Assembly: GCA_028285595.1 (NCBI GenBank) | Contig: JANQOW010000136.1 | Location: forward strand, 1 to 60,292 | Source: Hyphomicrobiales bacterium | Lineage (GTDB): Bacteria > Pseudomonadota > Alphaproteobacteria > Rhizobiales > CAJQND01 | DNA length: 60,292 nt | Direction of reading: 5' to 3' | Shown here: positions 15,986 through 25,012 of the stretch, piece after piece | Position numbering within the stretch: the stretch's first letter is position 1 | Layout of the letters: each line of letters begins with the position of its first letter | Program-made: the position numbers and the translations under genes | Notes under the pieces: model-generated | What the model was told of the DNA's origin: nothing | Seen by the model: the letters and a program-made list of their open reading frames with translations, nothing else | The model's database searches: none

Positions 15986-17664
15986 TCCCACTCGCACAGG
16001 GCACGCTCTCTGTCCGCGCACACCCGCCTTTTGCGCGAGGGCCTGCGAACGCCGATGCTCAAGGACGGATCGCCCAGCACCCGGATGCGGGCCTGACCGC
16101 GCGGTTTCCTTCTGCGCTCTACTCTGGCGCGGCGTTTGGTTCTCACGCGCTCGCGCTGTTTCTTCACGCGCGTGCGTTCGGCCCGGACCACACAGTTACC
16201 CCGTGAGGTGAGCACTTCGCCGCGGCCGCAGGTTTTGCGCACGCACCGGCCCTTTGAGAGCGTGTGGCGCGGCCCGCATTGTATCGGGCAGACCCGTGCG
16301 TTGAGCTCGTTCAACTCGTTCAGCAATTCCTGGCTGGGCTCAAGGGCGGCGAGCCGAACCTTCCGGTGCCGGGCATAGCTCTGCAGAGCCCGCCGGCTTC
16401 TCGGGCCCCAAGCGCCGTCCGGCCGGCCGGGATTACAGCCCAGGCGCAGCAACTGCTTCTGCACGCCAAGCACGATGTCACGGACACTCAACTCAGGGAC
16501 GGCCGGGGTGGACACCGGTGCCGGTGCCGTTGGCTCCGGCTCCTCGGTGGGAACAACCGCGATGGCCCGGTTCTCATCGGTGGGAATAACCGGATCTGTG
16601 CTGGTGAGCGCGGCCACCTTTTGTCTCTGGGCAGCCTGCTGGCGTCTCTTTTCCTTGCGCAGGTTGGCAATGCGGATCTTGGCCAGCGGGGCGAAGCTGC
16701 CTGTGGGGTATTGGGTCACGTAGGATTGCAGCGCAGCGATGTCCTTGGAGTCGCGCACCTCGTTCCAGTAGAGCAGCTCGATCTGTTTGTCATTGGCCGT
16801 GGGCACTTGCGGAACCAGGGTTTGGATCACCTGAGGCGCAGGCGTGACAGCCGACGTCACCGGCGCTGTCTCCGCAGCTCCCGGCTTCAGGACAAGCGGA
16901 GACGACAGTTCGTCATAGTAGGCCGGCCGCTGCACATGACCGATGTTCTGGGACATGGCCTGCACTTCCTTGCGCACATCCCGCGCGATAGACGCCAGCG
17001 TGGCGCCGGGCTTGTCCAGCTTGTTCAGCAGCACCCGGGTGTAAACTGAGGTTTCTGCGGTGTCGTCGGGCCCAAGTGTGTCCAGTGCCCGCTGGCGGTA
17101 GCCGGCCGAATACATGATGAAATTGCCCGCCGGAGCTTCCACCCGGGCCAGGCCGCGCGATGACCCGATGGAGCGCACACCAGACTGCTCAAACGGGTTG
17201 TCCCGGCAGGCATCGATCACGAACACCCGTGCCCGCGCACCTGTGCTGGTCAGTTGGCTGATGAGGCGGCGCAGGCCAATGGCTTCATACTTCACCGTAT
17301 CGCGTTGTCCGCTCTCCGGTTTGGGGATATCGCGCGGCAAGAGGAAATTGTCTCCATCAATCTCAACGCCGTGGCCGGAGAAATGCAGGAACGCCAGATT
17401 GCCGGGCCCCAAACGGGCCGCGAACCGGCCAAGCGCGATGTTGAATGTGCGCCGGTCCGGGTTGATCACCTTGGTCACATCAAAGCCCAGGCCTTTCAGC
17501 TTGCGCTCCATGGCATTTACATCGCCAACCGCCTTTTCCAGGCGGGGAAGGTGGTCATATTCGTTTATGCCGATAAGCAGGGCGAGGCGGCGTTCGGCCT
17601 GCGCAGAACAGGTGCCAACGACGATGCTGCAAAGCAGTGTCAGGAAAACTGCAATGTGTCGCAC
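15979..17664 (-). CDS. Secreted caspase-like (C14 family) protein 2 with peptidoglycan-binding-like domain and basic Cys-containing tail
   Basis: The 561-residue precursor begins at a GTG preceded by GGGAAGAG; the signal peptide is MRHIAVFLTLLCSIVVGTCS then AQA. A longer ATG start at 17736 is possible. The caspase domain keeps His98 (FSGHG) and Cys153 (IDACRDNPF). A WNEV...YPTGSFAPLAKIRI module (about 318-363) parallels that of caspase-1. A proline/valine linker follows, then a PG_binding_1-like repeat (LGVQKQLLRLGCNP then DGAWGPRSRRALQSY). A paired C-x-n-G-x-C-V segment and a tail very rich in Arg and Lys end it. A CRP-like promoter lies upstream. Confidence 0.88.
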   Translation of the reverse strand: MRHIAVFLTLLCSIVVGTCSAQAERRLALLIGINEYDHLPRLEKAVGDVNAMERKLKGLGFDVTKVINPDRRTFNIALGRFAARLGPGNLAFLHFSGHGVEIDGDNFLLPRDIPKPESGQRDTVKYEAIGLRRLISQLTSTGARARVFVIDACRDNPFEQSGVRSIGSSRGLARVEAPAGNFIMYSAGYRQRALDTLGPDDTAETSVYTRVLLNKLDKPGATLASIARDVRKEVQAMSQNIGHVQRPAYYDELSSPLVLKPGAAETAPVTSAVTPAPQVIQTLVPQVPTANDKQIELLYWNEVRDSKDIAALQSYVTQYPTGSFAPLAKIRIANLRKEKRRQQAAQRQKVAALTSTDPVIPTDENRAIAVVPTEEPEPTAPAPVSTPAVPELSVRDIVLGVQKQLLRLGCNPGRPDGAWGPRSRRALQSYARHRKVRLAALEPSQELLNELNELNARVCPIQCGPRHTLSKGRCVRKTCGRGEVLTSRGNCVVRAERTRVKKQRERVRTKRRARVERRRKPRGQARIRVLGDPSLSIGVRRPSRKRRVCADRERALCEWDH

Positions 17665-17790
17665 GATCTCACTCTTCCCAAGCGCCCGCCGGTGGGATCG
17701 ATTGATGCTGCCACGAATTGTATGTTTTGTGAACATGGCTACCCCAAAATTCTTCGCTTCGTGGTCCTGGTCTCAAGTATTTGGTGTGTT

Positions 17791-17810
17791 GGAAGAATGT
17801 TTGTTCTTCC
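17791..17810. promoter_or_regulatory. Perfect inverted repeat in the caspase-2 leader
   Basis: GGAAGAA at 17791-17797 and TTCTTCC at 17804-17810 are perfect 7-bp arms around a 6-bp spacer. The repeat lies between the predicted caspase-2 transcription start (near 17824, minus strand) and its GTG. It could be a repressor operator or a leader hairpin. No T-run follows on the minus strand. Confidence 0.4.
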
Positions 17811-17830
17811 GGTTGCTCTATATGTCCTGT

Positions 17831-17873
17831 TTTATACAGTCCGGCCGGGAGCGGCACAGTGACAAGAGTCACA
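17831..17873 (-). promoter_or_regulatory. CRP-like site with class II-spaced -10 box for caspase-2
   Basis: Read on the minus strand, TGTGA-CTCTTG-TCACT at 17873-17858 matches the CRP palindrome with one mismatch. A TATAAA hexamer at 17836-17831 is exactly where a -10 element belongs if the site is centred at -41.5, giving a start near 17824. The leader to the GTG at 17664 would be about 160 nt (88 nt to the alternative ATG). Confidence 0.6.
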
Positions 17874-17889
17874 GCCCGCTGAAGAGGTG

Positions 17890-18693
17890 TCAGGCCGCCG
17901 TCAGACCGCCATCCACCACGAGCGAGGAGCCGGTCATGAAACCCGCATCGTCCGAGGCCAGGAACACAATGGCGCGGGCAATATCATCCACCGTGCCCAG
18001 CCGGCCCATGGGATGGCGCTGGATGGAACGGTGCAAGGCAGCATCACGATCATTGTTGGTGAGCAAGCGGGCCCCGGTGTCGATGGTTTGTTGGCCCATT
18101 TGCGTGTCAATTACACCGGGATGGACCGAGTTTACCCGGATTGGATCCTTCTTGCGGGCAAAGTCGAGCGCGGTTGACTTGGTGAAGATGGTGACCCCGC
18201 CCTTGGTCATGGAATAGAGCGGATCGAGCGGTGCGCCAACCAGGCCGGCGATGGACGACAGGTTCACGATGGCACTGCCATGGGGGCTGTCCTTACCCGA
18301 GCGGCGCAAGGCCGGCGCTACGGCTCTGGTGCCCAGAAAGACGCCGGTCATATTGACGGCCACCAACCGTTCCCAATCGGCAACGCTCACCTCTTCAAAG
18401 TCCTGGCCCAAGAACAGCCCGGCATTGTTCACCAGAATGTCGATCTTGCCAAACGCATCCTCGGCGGCCTTGACCGCTGCAGTCCAACTGTCCTCATCGC
18501 TCACATCAAGATGCACGGCGTGTGCAACCTCGTCGTCCGTGTTGAGTGCAGCAACGGTTTCGGCGCTCTCTTGGTCCAGCACGTCGCCCAACACCACCCG
18601 CGCCCCGACGGACACCATGAGCTGGGCGGTCTCCGCGCCAATGCCCCGCGCGCCGCCTGAAATCAGGGCCACTTTGCCATCAAGTCTGTTCAT
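17890..18693 (-). CDS. Short-chain dehydrogenase/reductase (SDR)
   Basis: This 267-residue classical SDR has the cofactor motif GGARGIG near the N-terminus, NNAG (about 88-91) and a catalytic Ser in NLSSIAG with YSMTK downstream. It closes with a typical DDIARAIVFLASDDAGFMTG C-terminal region. An Asp after the second strand (LGDV) favours NAD(H) over NADP(H). The substrate, an alcohol or ketone, cannot be assigned. It is transcribed on the minus strand with a spacer of about 225 bp before caspase-2, and its start is divergent from the PAP2 gene. Confidence 0.92.
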   Translation of the reverse strand: MNRLDGKVALISGGARGIGAETAQLMVSVGARVVLGDVLDQESAETVAALNTDDEVAHAVHLDVSDEDSWTAAVKAAEDAFGKIDILVNNAGLFLGQDFEEVSVADWERLVAVNMTGVFLGTRAVAPALRRSGKDSPHGSAIVNLSSIAGLVGAPLDPLYSMTKGGVTIFTKSTALDFARKKDPIRVNSVHPGVIDTQMGQQTIDTGARLLTNNDRDAALHRSIQRHPMGRLGTVDDIARAIVFLASDDAGFMTGSSLVVDGGLTAA

Positions 18694-18798
18694 CTTCCCT
18701 GCCTCCTTCTCTGGCGTTTGATCTTAACGGCTCTTAGAGGCTTTTGCCCTACTTTCCGCCGAAAGACCGGTTCTAGTGTGCTGAACAGGGTAAAACCC

Positions 18799-19752
18799 AT
18801 GAAGTCGTTGCGTTTAGAGTGTTATCCTGCGGAAACCTTCATTTTCGGCCTCACCGGCATTCTTCTCCTGGCAAATCTGTGGCTCTATTCCCAGCTTGGC
18901 CCGCAGGTTGAGTGGCGCGATTACGCAACGATCCTGGGCGCAGGGACCATGTTCTTTGCCGGCGGTCTGTTCTACCGCATGTCAGGACGCAGCCCGCGCA
19001 TTGGCGCGGCTTTGATCGGCACGTCGATCCTGATCGTCTTTTCCATGGCCGCATCCACCTTCAACTATCTCCTGTTGCCCGTGAAAAACCCCATGATTGA
19101 TGCGTGGTTGGTGTCGGTTGACAGTTTCTTCGGCTTCCATTGGCCCGATTGGATTGCCTTTGCGGCGGAAAATCCAACGCTCAGCCTGATCTTGCGCTGG
19201 TCCTACCTGTCCACACTGCCGCAATTGGGCCTGCTGGTTGTGGTGCTGGGCCTGACGGGGCGTCTGTTTGACCTGCATGTGCTGCTGACGGGAATTGCGA
19301 TCACAACCGTGATCGGCATTGTCTTTTGGCTGATGTTCCCGAGCATGGGCACGACAACCATCTATCAGATACCGCCCGACGTCCAACGCGCTGCGCACAT
19401 GCTGGTCTCCATGGACTATGGGGAGAAGTTGCGCGCGCTCGCCACGGTCGGTCCGAAGGAACTCAACCCCACGGATGCGTTGGGGCTCATCGCCTTCCCC
19501 TCATTCCACATGGTTCTGGCCAGCTTCTGCGTCTACGCCGCCCGGCCTTTACGCTGGGTGTTTCCGGTCTTCGTGGTGATCTACATCCTGGTGATTCCAG
19601 GCACGATCATCCATGGCGGGCATCACATGATCGATCTGCCCGCCGGCATTGCCCTGTTTGCCTTCGGCGCGTGGCTCGCCCACCATCTGGTGGCACAGCG
19701 CTGGCCGCTGGAAGGCGGCCGGCGTGTGCTTGCCTCTGAGGCGATTGCGTAA
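18799..19752 (+). CDS. PAP2-superfamily membrane phosphatase/phosphotransferase
   Basis: This 317-residue protein has about seven membrane helices. Near its C-terminus it has FPSFHMVLASF and HGGHHMIDLPAGIALF, the second and third signature motifs of PAP2 enzymes, with both catalytic histidines. It resembles the inositolphosphorylceramide-synthase-like (Aur1/Ipt1) branch in its long N-terminal helical part. It may dephosphorylate or transfer lipid phosphate groups at the inner membrane. ATG 18799 was chosen because the longer frame from 18718 adds a basic, non-helical stretch with no ribosome site. It converges on the aldehyde dehydrogenase with 3 bp between. Confidence 0.82.
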   Translation: MKSLRLECYPAETFIFGLTGILLLANLWLYSQLGPQVEWRDYATILGAGTMFFAGGLFYRMSGRSPRIGAALIGTSILIVFSMAASTFNYLLLPVKNPMIDAWLVSVDSFFGFHWPDWIAFAAENPTLSLILRWSYLSTLPQLGLLVVVLGLTGRLFDLHVLLTGIAITTVIGIVFWLMFPSMGTTTIYQIPPDVQRAAHMLVSMDYGEKLRALATVGPKELNPTDALGLIAFPSFHMVLASFCVYAARPLRWVFPVFVVIYILVIPGTIIHGGHHMIDLPAGIALFAFGAWLAHHLVAQRWPLEGGRRVLASEAIA

Positions 19753-19755
19753 GCG

Positions 19756-21192
19756 TTAGACGCCAACTTCGGTGACAAACCTGGTCTGCAGGTAAGCGTC
19801 GAGCCCTTCAATCCCGCCTTCAGACCCGTACCCGCTTTCGTTGATACCGCCGAACGGTGTTTCCGGCGTGGACACAACAAAGCTGTTCACTGCCAGCATG
19901 CCGGATTCGATTTGCTCGCCCAGCGCTGCGGCGCGGGCACCGTCATTGGTGAAGGCGTAAGAGGCCAGACCGAACATCAGTTTGTTGGCGCGGGCCACCA
20001 CTTCGTCGAAGCTTTCAAACGAGGCAATCGGCGCCACGGGGCCGAACGGCTCCTCGTTCATGATCTTGGCTTCTTCGGGCACATTCTTCAACACGGTGGG
20101 CTTGTAGAAAAAGCCCTGGTTGCCCATGCGCTCGCCGCCCATCATCAGTTCTGCGCCGCTGGCCACGGCATCGTCCACAAAGTCCTGCATCACGCCCAGG
20201 CGTCGCTCGCCCACCAGCGGGCCCATGGTCACGCCATCATCCATGCCGTTGCCCACATTCACCTTCTTGCTGGCCTCAACAAACGCATCGGCAAAATCGT
20301 CCGCCACCTTGTTCTGCACATAGAACCGGGTGGGAGAGACGCAGACCTGTCCGGCATTGCGGTACTTGAACCCGGCGGCCATTTGGGCCGCTTTCTCAAC
20401 ATCGGCGTCCTCAAACACGATCACGGGAGAATGCCCGCCGAGCTCCATGGTGCAGCGCATAAGGTTGTCGGCCGCCAGCTTCTGCAGATGCTTGCCCACG
20501 GGCACGGAGCCGGTGAAGGAGAGTTTGCGCAGGCGCGGATCAGCCAGCATGTGGCGCGAGACTTCGTCCGGCACGCCGAACACCACGTTCAACACACCAT
20601 CCGGCAGACCGGCTTCCTGCAGCGCGCGCGCGATGGACACGCACGTGCCTGGCGTTTCCTCGCTGGCCTTGATGACGATGGAGCACCCTGCTCCAAGCGC
20701 ACCGGCCACCTTGCGGATTACGTTCACGCCGGGGAAGTTCCAGGCCACGAATGCGGCCACCGGGCCCACGGGATCTTTCCGCACCATCTGGCGCATTCCG
20801 GGCATGCGAGCCGGCACCAGGCGGCCATAAGCACGTTTGCCTTCCTCGGCATACCAGCGCAGAACCGAGATGGTGAAGTCAAGCTCCAGCGCGGCCTCGC
20901 CCACGGGCTTGCCCATTTCCATGGTGAGGTTTTCGGCCATTTCGGCTTTGCGGTCTTCCAAAATGCGCGCGGCTTTCTCCATAATGTCCTGGCGCTGAAC
21001 GGCAGGGGTTGCCCGCCACACTTTGAAGCCTTCACACGCCGCATCGACCGCAGCATCCAGATCTGCGGCGCTGGCATGAGGCACGTGGCCGATCACCTCT
21101 TCGGTGGCCGGGTTGATCACCGGTTCGGATTTTCCTGAAGTGCCTTGTGAAAACTTGCCATTGATCAGAAGTTCGAGCTTTTCATACGCCAT
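19756..21192 (-). CDS. NAD(P)-dependent aldehyde dehydrogenase, succinate-semialdehyde dehydrogenase type
   Basis: This 478-residue member of the ALDH superfamily has an Asn in the FVAWNFPG motif, Glu in MELGGHSP, catalytic Cys in NAGQVCVSPTRF and the NEEPFGPVAP and TPFGGINESGYGSEGG motifs. Its length and sequence are closest in feel to succinate- or glutarate-semialdehyde dehydrogenases (GabD/SspA-like); the substrate is inference. An AAGGA sequence lies about 11 nt before the start. It follows an RraA-type gene on the same strand after a 149-bp spacer that holds its own palindrome, so it may have its own promoter. Confidence 0.9.
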   Translation of the reverse strand: MAYEKLELLINGKFSQGTSGKSEPVINPATEEVIGHVPHASAADLDAAVDAACEGFKVWRATPAVQRQDIMEKAARILEDRKAEMAENLTMEMGKPVGEAALELDFTISVLRWYAEEGKRAYGRLVPARMPGMRQMVRKDPVGPVAAFVAWNFPGVNVIRKVAGALGAGCSIVIKASEETPGTCVSIARALQEAGLPDGVLNVVFGVPDEVSRHMLADPRLRKLSFTGSVPVGKHLQKLAADNLMRCTMELGGHSPVIVFEDADVEKAAQMAAGFKYRNAGQVCVSPTRFYVQNKVADDFADAFVEASKKVNVGNGMDDGVTMGPLVGERRLGVMQDFVDDAVASGAELMMGGERMGNQGFFYKPTVLKNVPEEAKIMNEEPFGPVAPIASFESFDEVVARANKLMFGLASYAFTNDGARAAALGEQIESGMLAVNSFVVSTPETPFGGINESGYGSEGGIEGLDAYLQTRFVTEVGV

Positions 21193-21265
21193 CGCCGCAC
21201 GGGTCCTTTAAGTTTCAGATAAGATGAAATGGGCAGCCCTCTCGGCCACCATCATGATTGTGTTC

Positions 21266-21282
21266 GTTAGATTAGCACTAAC
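21266..21282. promoter_or_regulatory. Operator-like palindrome before the aldehyde dehydrogenase
   Basis: GTTAG at 21266-21270 and CTAAC at 21278-21282 are inverted, and an inner TTAG-CA-CTAA at 21272-21281 is nearly self-complementary. The element lies 74 nt upstream of the dehydrogenase start (minus strand) in a 149-bp spacer. It resembles operators of small-molecule repressors such as GntR-type proteins. No regulator gene is adjacent. Confidence 0.4.
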
Positions 21283-21341
21283 CCCGACCGGAAAAACAGA
21301 GCCATCGCATACCCGCCAGTCTTTTACCGATTGTGCGGGCC

Positions 21342-21998
21342 TCACGCCCCGGGCTCGGGCAGGGCCAGCTCGATGGTTTCGCCCGGCAGACCCATGAGAT
21401 CCACAGTGGTTCGCCCCGCCAGCAATTCGCGCCGCACGTCCTCTTCGCGGGCATCGCGCTGGCGGGCCTCGTCCAGAGCCTGCGCCCAGCCCGATTGCGC
21501 CAGCACCACGGCGCCGTCCCGGTCGCCCACCACAATATCACCGGAGCGGATGGCCACATCGCCCAAGGTGATAGGTTTGCCCACGCACCCCGGGCCGTTC
21601 TTTGCCGGCCCCCGGATGGAGAGCCCGCGGGCAAACAGCGGAAAGCCCAAGCGCGTGATCTCATCGGCGTCGCGCACAGCGCCGTCCACCACCATGCCGC
21701 CAAGCCCGCGCTGTTGGGCTGCCAGGGCCATAATGTCTCCCGTCACCGCCACATCCATATGGCCTTTGTAATCCACCACCAGAACCGTGCCCGGCGCTGC
21801 TTTCGAGATGGCCATGTGGAGCGCCAGGTTATCGCCTTCCGGCACATCCACCGTGAGCGCCGGGCCGGCGAGCTTCATGGCGGGATCAACGGGCTTAATC
21901 GCCGGGTCCAGGGCCCCGCTTTCACCTTGACCATGGTAAAGATTGGCTGCGCCGAGGGCCTTCATCTCCCAAAGCTCTGCCTGGCTTGGCATGCTCAT
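21342..21998 (-). CDS. RraA/HMG-CHA aldolase family protein
   Basis: This 218-residue protein has the RraA-like fold pattern: a conserved GDIMALAAQQRGLGGMVVDG region followed by AVRDADEI, which carries the Arg-Asp metal/substrate motif. GDIVVGDRDGAVV is near the C-terminus. The family includes 4-hydroxy-4-methyl-2-oxoglutarate and 4-carboxy-4-hydroxy-2-oxoadipate aldolases, oxaloacetate decarboxylases and the RNase E inhibitor RraA. An aldolase/decarboxylase role fits better because the next gene on the strand is a semialdehyde-type dehydrogenase. The substrate is unknown. Confidence 0.88.
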   Translation of the reverse strand: MSMPSQAELWEMKALGAANLYHGQGESGALDPAIKPVDPAMKLAGPALTVDVPEGDNLALHMAISKAAPGTVLVVDYKGHMDVAVTGDIMALAAQQRGLGGMVVDGAVRDADEITRLGFPLFARGLSIRGPAKNGPGCVGKPITLGDVAIRSGDIVVGDRDGAVVLAQSGWAQALDEARQRDAREEDVRRELLAGRTTVDLMGLPGETIELALPEPGA

Positions 21999-22101
21999 GT
22001 GCCATCTCCTCCTCTTAAAGGGTGTTCGCAGAGAAGGTTTTAGCCCCGATTGGATGTCGGTGCGAGTAGGGAGTGAACGCGGAAAGGTGAGGGGCGCGTT
22101 T

Positions 22102-24855
22102 TTAAGCAGCGTCGAGCTGCTTCAGGACATCTTCCACATTGCGCTCGTCGCGCATGGCCTTGATCACGCGGGCAATCTCAAAGCCGATCTCGGTGACCCG
22201 TTGGGTGATCTCGCTCTTCTTCCAGTCAGAGGCCCGCTCTTCGAGCTCCCCACACATTCCGGCCAGATGCATGGCCGCGGTATTGGAGCTCATGGACTTC
22301 AGGGAATGGACAATGGCGGCCACGTCGTCCCGGTTGTCACGTTGGGCTGCGCGGTGCAGCGTTTCCAGTGTGTCCGGCGCGTTCACGGAGAAAAGATCGA
22401 AGATCTTTGCCAGCATCTCGCGGGCACCGTCGCCGCCCAGTTCAGCGATATCGCGCAAGGTGTCCAGATCGAGCGGGTTCTCCGGCTCTTCAACCACCTG
22501 CTCAATCACTTTTGGAGCAGCCGTCTTCGCCCTGACGCGGATCAGCCGCTTGGCCGCCCTGGGCTTCCTGCCACACCAGGTCTGCAGGCAGTTGGTCAGC
22601 GCTGCCATGGTGAAGGGCTTGACCACACAATCGTTCATGCCCGCATCGCGCCAGGCATCGGCACCGGCACCGGCCACATGCGCGGTCAGGGCCACAATAT
22701 TTGTGGGCGCCAAATTATTCTCAGCTTCATGAGACCGGATCGCGCGGGTGGCTTCAAAACCGTCCATCACCGGCATGCTGCCATCCATCAGGATCAAGTC
22801 GTAGCGCTTGTCCTTGGCGGCTTCGAGAGCTTCGCGGCCGTCTTCCACAAGATCAGGCGCAACGCCCAACCGGCCCAAGGCCTGAACAACCACCTCGCGG
22901 TTGACCGCGCTGTCGTCGGCCACCAGGATCTTCTTGCCCTTGAACGAGGGCAGTTGATCCTGGCCTTGCGCGTTGGAGCGCAGCAGATCTTTGCCCCGGG
23001 GCTTGCCGGCCAGAAGACCTTCCAGCAGCACATCACAGCCGGCTGTTGAGATTGGTTTCATGAGCAGATCCTGCGCGCTGCCGTTCTCCAGCATGCGGTC
23101 TGCATCGAAATCACCCAACTGGGACACGGCAATCGAAAGCGTCCGCGCCGCGTTGGGACGGGCTGCCGCCAGGGTCTCCGGCTCTGCAATCAGGTAATCC
23201 GGTGGACTGTCGCTCAGCGACAGCGTGCCCGGCCCAAGCAGCTCCACGTCGATGTTCCGGTGCTTGAACGCGCTTGCGATGACGCCTGCGGTGGCGTTAC
23301 CGCTCAGCGCAATGACCGCCCGCTTGCGTTTGCGGCCAGCGGCGGTCGCGGCTTTCTTGGCGCGCTGCAGAACTTTCGGTGTCAGTACGAAGCCGAACAC
23401 GGAGCCTTTGCCTTCGGTGCTGATCGCGCCGATGGAGCCGTCCATAGCTTCCACCAGGCGTTTGCAGATCGGCAAGCCAAGGCCGGTCCCGCCATACTTC
23501 CGGGTTGTCGATTGGTCGGCCTGGGAGAAGCTCTCAAACACCTTGCCCAGCTTGTCTTCGGGGATGCCGATGCCGCTGTCATGAACGGCAAACTCAATGG
23601 CCCCGTCGTCCCCGCCGCGCACCCGGCGCACGGTGATCAACACCTGACCTTGCTCGGTGAACTTCAGTGCGTTGTTCACCAGGTTGCTCAGCACCTGATT
23701 GAGCCGTACCGGATCGCCTTCAATAGCTGCGGGCACGTCTGGAGAGATCTGGCCGGCCAAATCAACCCCTTTGCTGGCGGCCCGCTCCCAGAAGAGGCTC
23801 AAAACATCATCCACCAGAACCGCCGGCTCCACACGAACCTTCTCGACCTCAAGGCGCCCGGCCTCGATCTTTGAGAAATCCAGAATGTCATTGATGATCG
23901 ACAGCAGGCTGGTGCCGGATTTCATGATCACTTCGGCATAGCGCTGATAGCGCGAGGTCAGATCGGCGGTGGCCAGAAGTTCGGCCATCACCAGCATGCC
24001 GTTCATGGGCGTGCGGATTTCGTGGCTCATTGTGGCAAGGAACTCAGACTTGGCGCCATTTGCCTCTTCGGCCTGTTCCTTGGCGGTGCGCAATTGCTTG
24101 GTGCGCTCCTCCACCGTGTGTTCCAAAGTGGCGGCATGGTGCGCCAACAGGGCATCGCGCTCGCGGATATGCTTGAGCATATCGTTGAAGCTGTCCACCA
24201 ATTCGCCCGTCTCGTCGTCGGTTTCCCGCTCAACTTTCTTGTCGAACGTCTTGTCGGCTCTGACTTCGGCCATGGCCTGGGTGAGCCGGCGGATGGGCCG
24301 TGAAATGCCGGCCTGCAGCTTCAGGGCAAGGCCCAGACTGATCACGGCGGCAAACGCGGCAACAAACAACACGCTCCACAGGCTGGAGATCAGACGGTTC
24401 TTCAGATCGGAGGTATCGGCCACCAGCCGGATCTGGCCGATGCTGGAGCCTGATTTGATCACTTGGGTCGACACCCGCACCGGAATGCCCTTCAGGAGCT
24501 CCCAGGGAGTGCGTTTCACTTCATAGTCGGCATACCGGTTGAGCACCACGTCGGAGCCTAAGGAGGCGAAGCGGTTGCCGTCCTCGTCAATCACCTCAAC
24601 GAAACTGATTTGCGGCAGACGTGCGATGGCGCGAAGGGTGAACAGAGTTTCGTTCTTTTTCCCGGCGGCCAGATTTTCGGAGATGGTTGAGGCAAAGATC
24701 TTAGCGGTGGCTTCCAGCTCGCTGTGCTTGGCCTCAGAATAGCGCGCAACTTCCCGATACCCTGACGCCAGGGTCACAAGCATAAGGGCGCCCAGCACCG
24801 AAATCAGTATGATCAGTGCGAATTTAGCCCCAATGGACGTGCGGTACTTCTGCAT
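22102..24855 (-). CDS. Hybrid sensor histidine kinase with HAMP, receiver and HPt domains
   Basis: This 917-residue membrane kinase has an N-terminal helix (about 12-30), a periplasmic sensor region of about 130 residues, a second helix (about 155-175) and a HAMP domain. A HisKA domain carries phospho-His in [12 protein letters not shown], and a HATPase_c domain has [12 protein letters not shown] and [10 protein letters not shown] degenerate receiver-like stretch (about 500-605) lacks a clear phospho-acceptor. A canonical receiver follows ([10 protein letters not shown], acceptor Asp in [13 protein letters not shown]), then a C-terminal HPt domain with His in [14 protein letters not shown]. 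It is a complete phosphorelay awaiting a separate output regulator, which is not adjacent. Confidence 0.93.
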   Translation of the reverse strand: MQKYRTSIGAKFALIILISVLGALMLVTLASGYREVARYSEAKHSELEATAKIFASTISENLAAGKKNETLFTLRAIARLPQISFVEVIDEDGNRFASLGSDVVLNRYADYEVKRTPWELLKGIPVRVSTQVIKSGSSIGQIRLVADTSDLKNRLISSLWSVLFVAAFAAVISLGLALKLQAGISRPIRRLTQAMAEVRADKTFDKKVERETDDETGELVDSFNDMLKHIRERDALLAHHAATLEHTVEERTKQLRTAKEQAEEANGAKSEFLATMSHEIRTPMNGMLVMAELLATADLTSRYQRYAEVIMKSGTSLLSIINDILDFSKIEAGRLEVEKVRVEPAVLVDDVLSLFWERAASKGVDLAGQISPDVPAAIEGDPVRLNQVLSNLVNNALKFTEQGQVLITVRRVRGGDDGAIEFAVHDSGIGIPEDKLGKVFESFSQADQSTTRKYGGTGLGLPICKRLVEAMDGSIGAISTEGKGSVFGFVLTPKVLQRAKKAATAAGRKRKRAVIALSGNATAGVIASAFKHRNIDVELLGPGTLSLSDSPPDYLIAEPETLAAARPNAARTLSIAVSQLGDFDADRMLENGSAQDLLMKPISTAGCDVLLEGLLAGKPRGKDLLRSNAQGQDQLPSFKGKKILVADDSAVNREVVVQALGRLGVAPDLVEDGREALEAAKDKRYDLILMDGSMPVMDGFEATRAIRSHEAENNLAPTNIVALTAHVAGAGADAWRDAGMNDCVVKPFTMAALTNCLQTWCGRKPRAAKRLIRVRAKTAAPKVIEQVVEEPENPLDLDTLRDIAELGGDGAREMLAKIFDLFSVNAPDTLETLHRAAQRDNRDDVAAIVHSLKSMSSNTAAMHLAGMCGELEERASDWKKSEITQRVTEIGFEIARVIKAMRDERNVEDVLKQLDAA

Positions 24856-24952
24856 TACACTCTACAAATCACGTCAATTAACCCGTTAAGTTTTAGGGCA
24901 ACGTGGTTAACAGTTTACTGCGAAGTTGCATTCTGGGCAGAAAGTGATTCAT

Positions 24953-24981
24953 AAAAAATGGCGGAAAACCGCCATTCTTAG
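24953..24981 (-). terminator. Rho-independent terminator for the ugd transcript
   Basis: On the minus strand an 8-bp stem AATGGCGG/CCGCCATT with a TTTT loop is followed directly by a run of T (A-run at 24953-24958 on the plus strand). It lies about 35 nt after the ugd stop and ahead of the histidine kinase start. Stem, loop and T-tract make this the clearest intrinsic terminator in the window. Confidence 0.85.
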
Positions 24982-25012
24982 AAATCTATGTGAGATAAAA
25001 TTCGATTTTCCG

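Noticed and set aside
16264..18217. Two long plus-strand frames opposite caspase-2 and the SDR gene
   Set aside because: They shadow clear minus-strand genes with signal peptide and catalytic motifs, and have no recognisable domain.
19912..21138. 408-residue plus-strand frame opposite the aldehyde dehydrogenase
   Set aside because: Antisense shadow; the minus strand has every ALDH motif.
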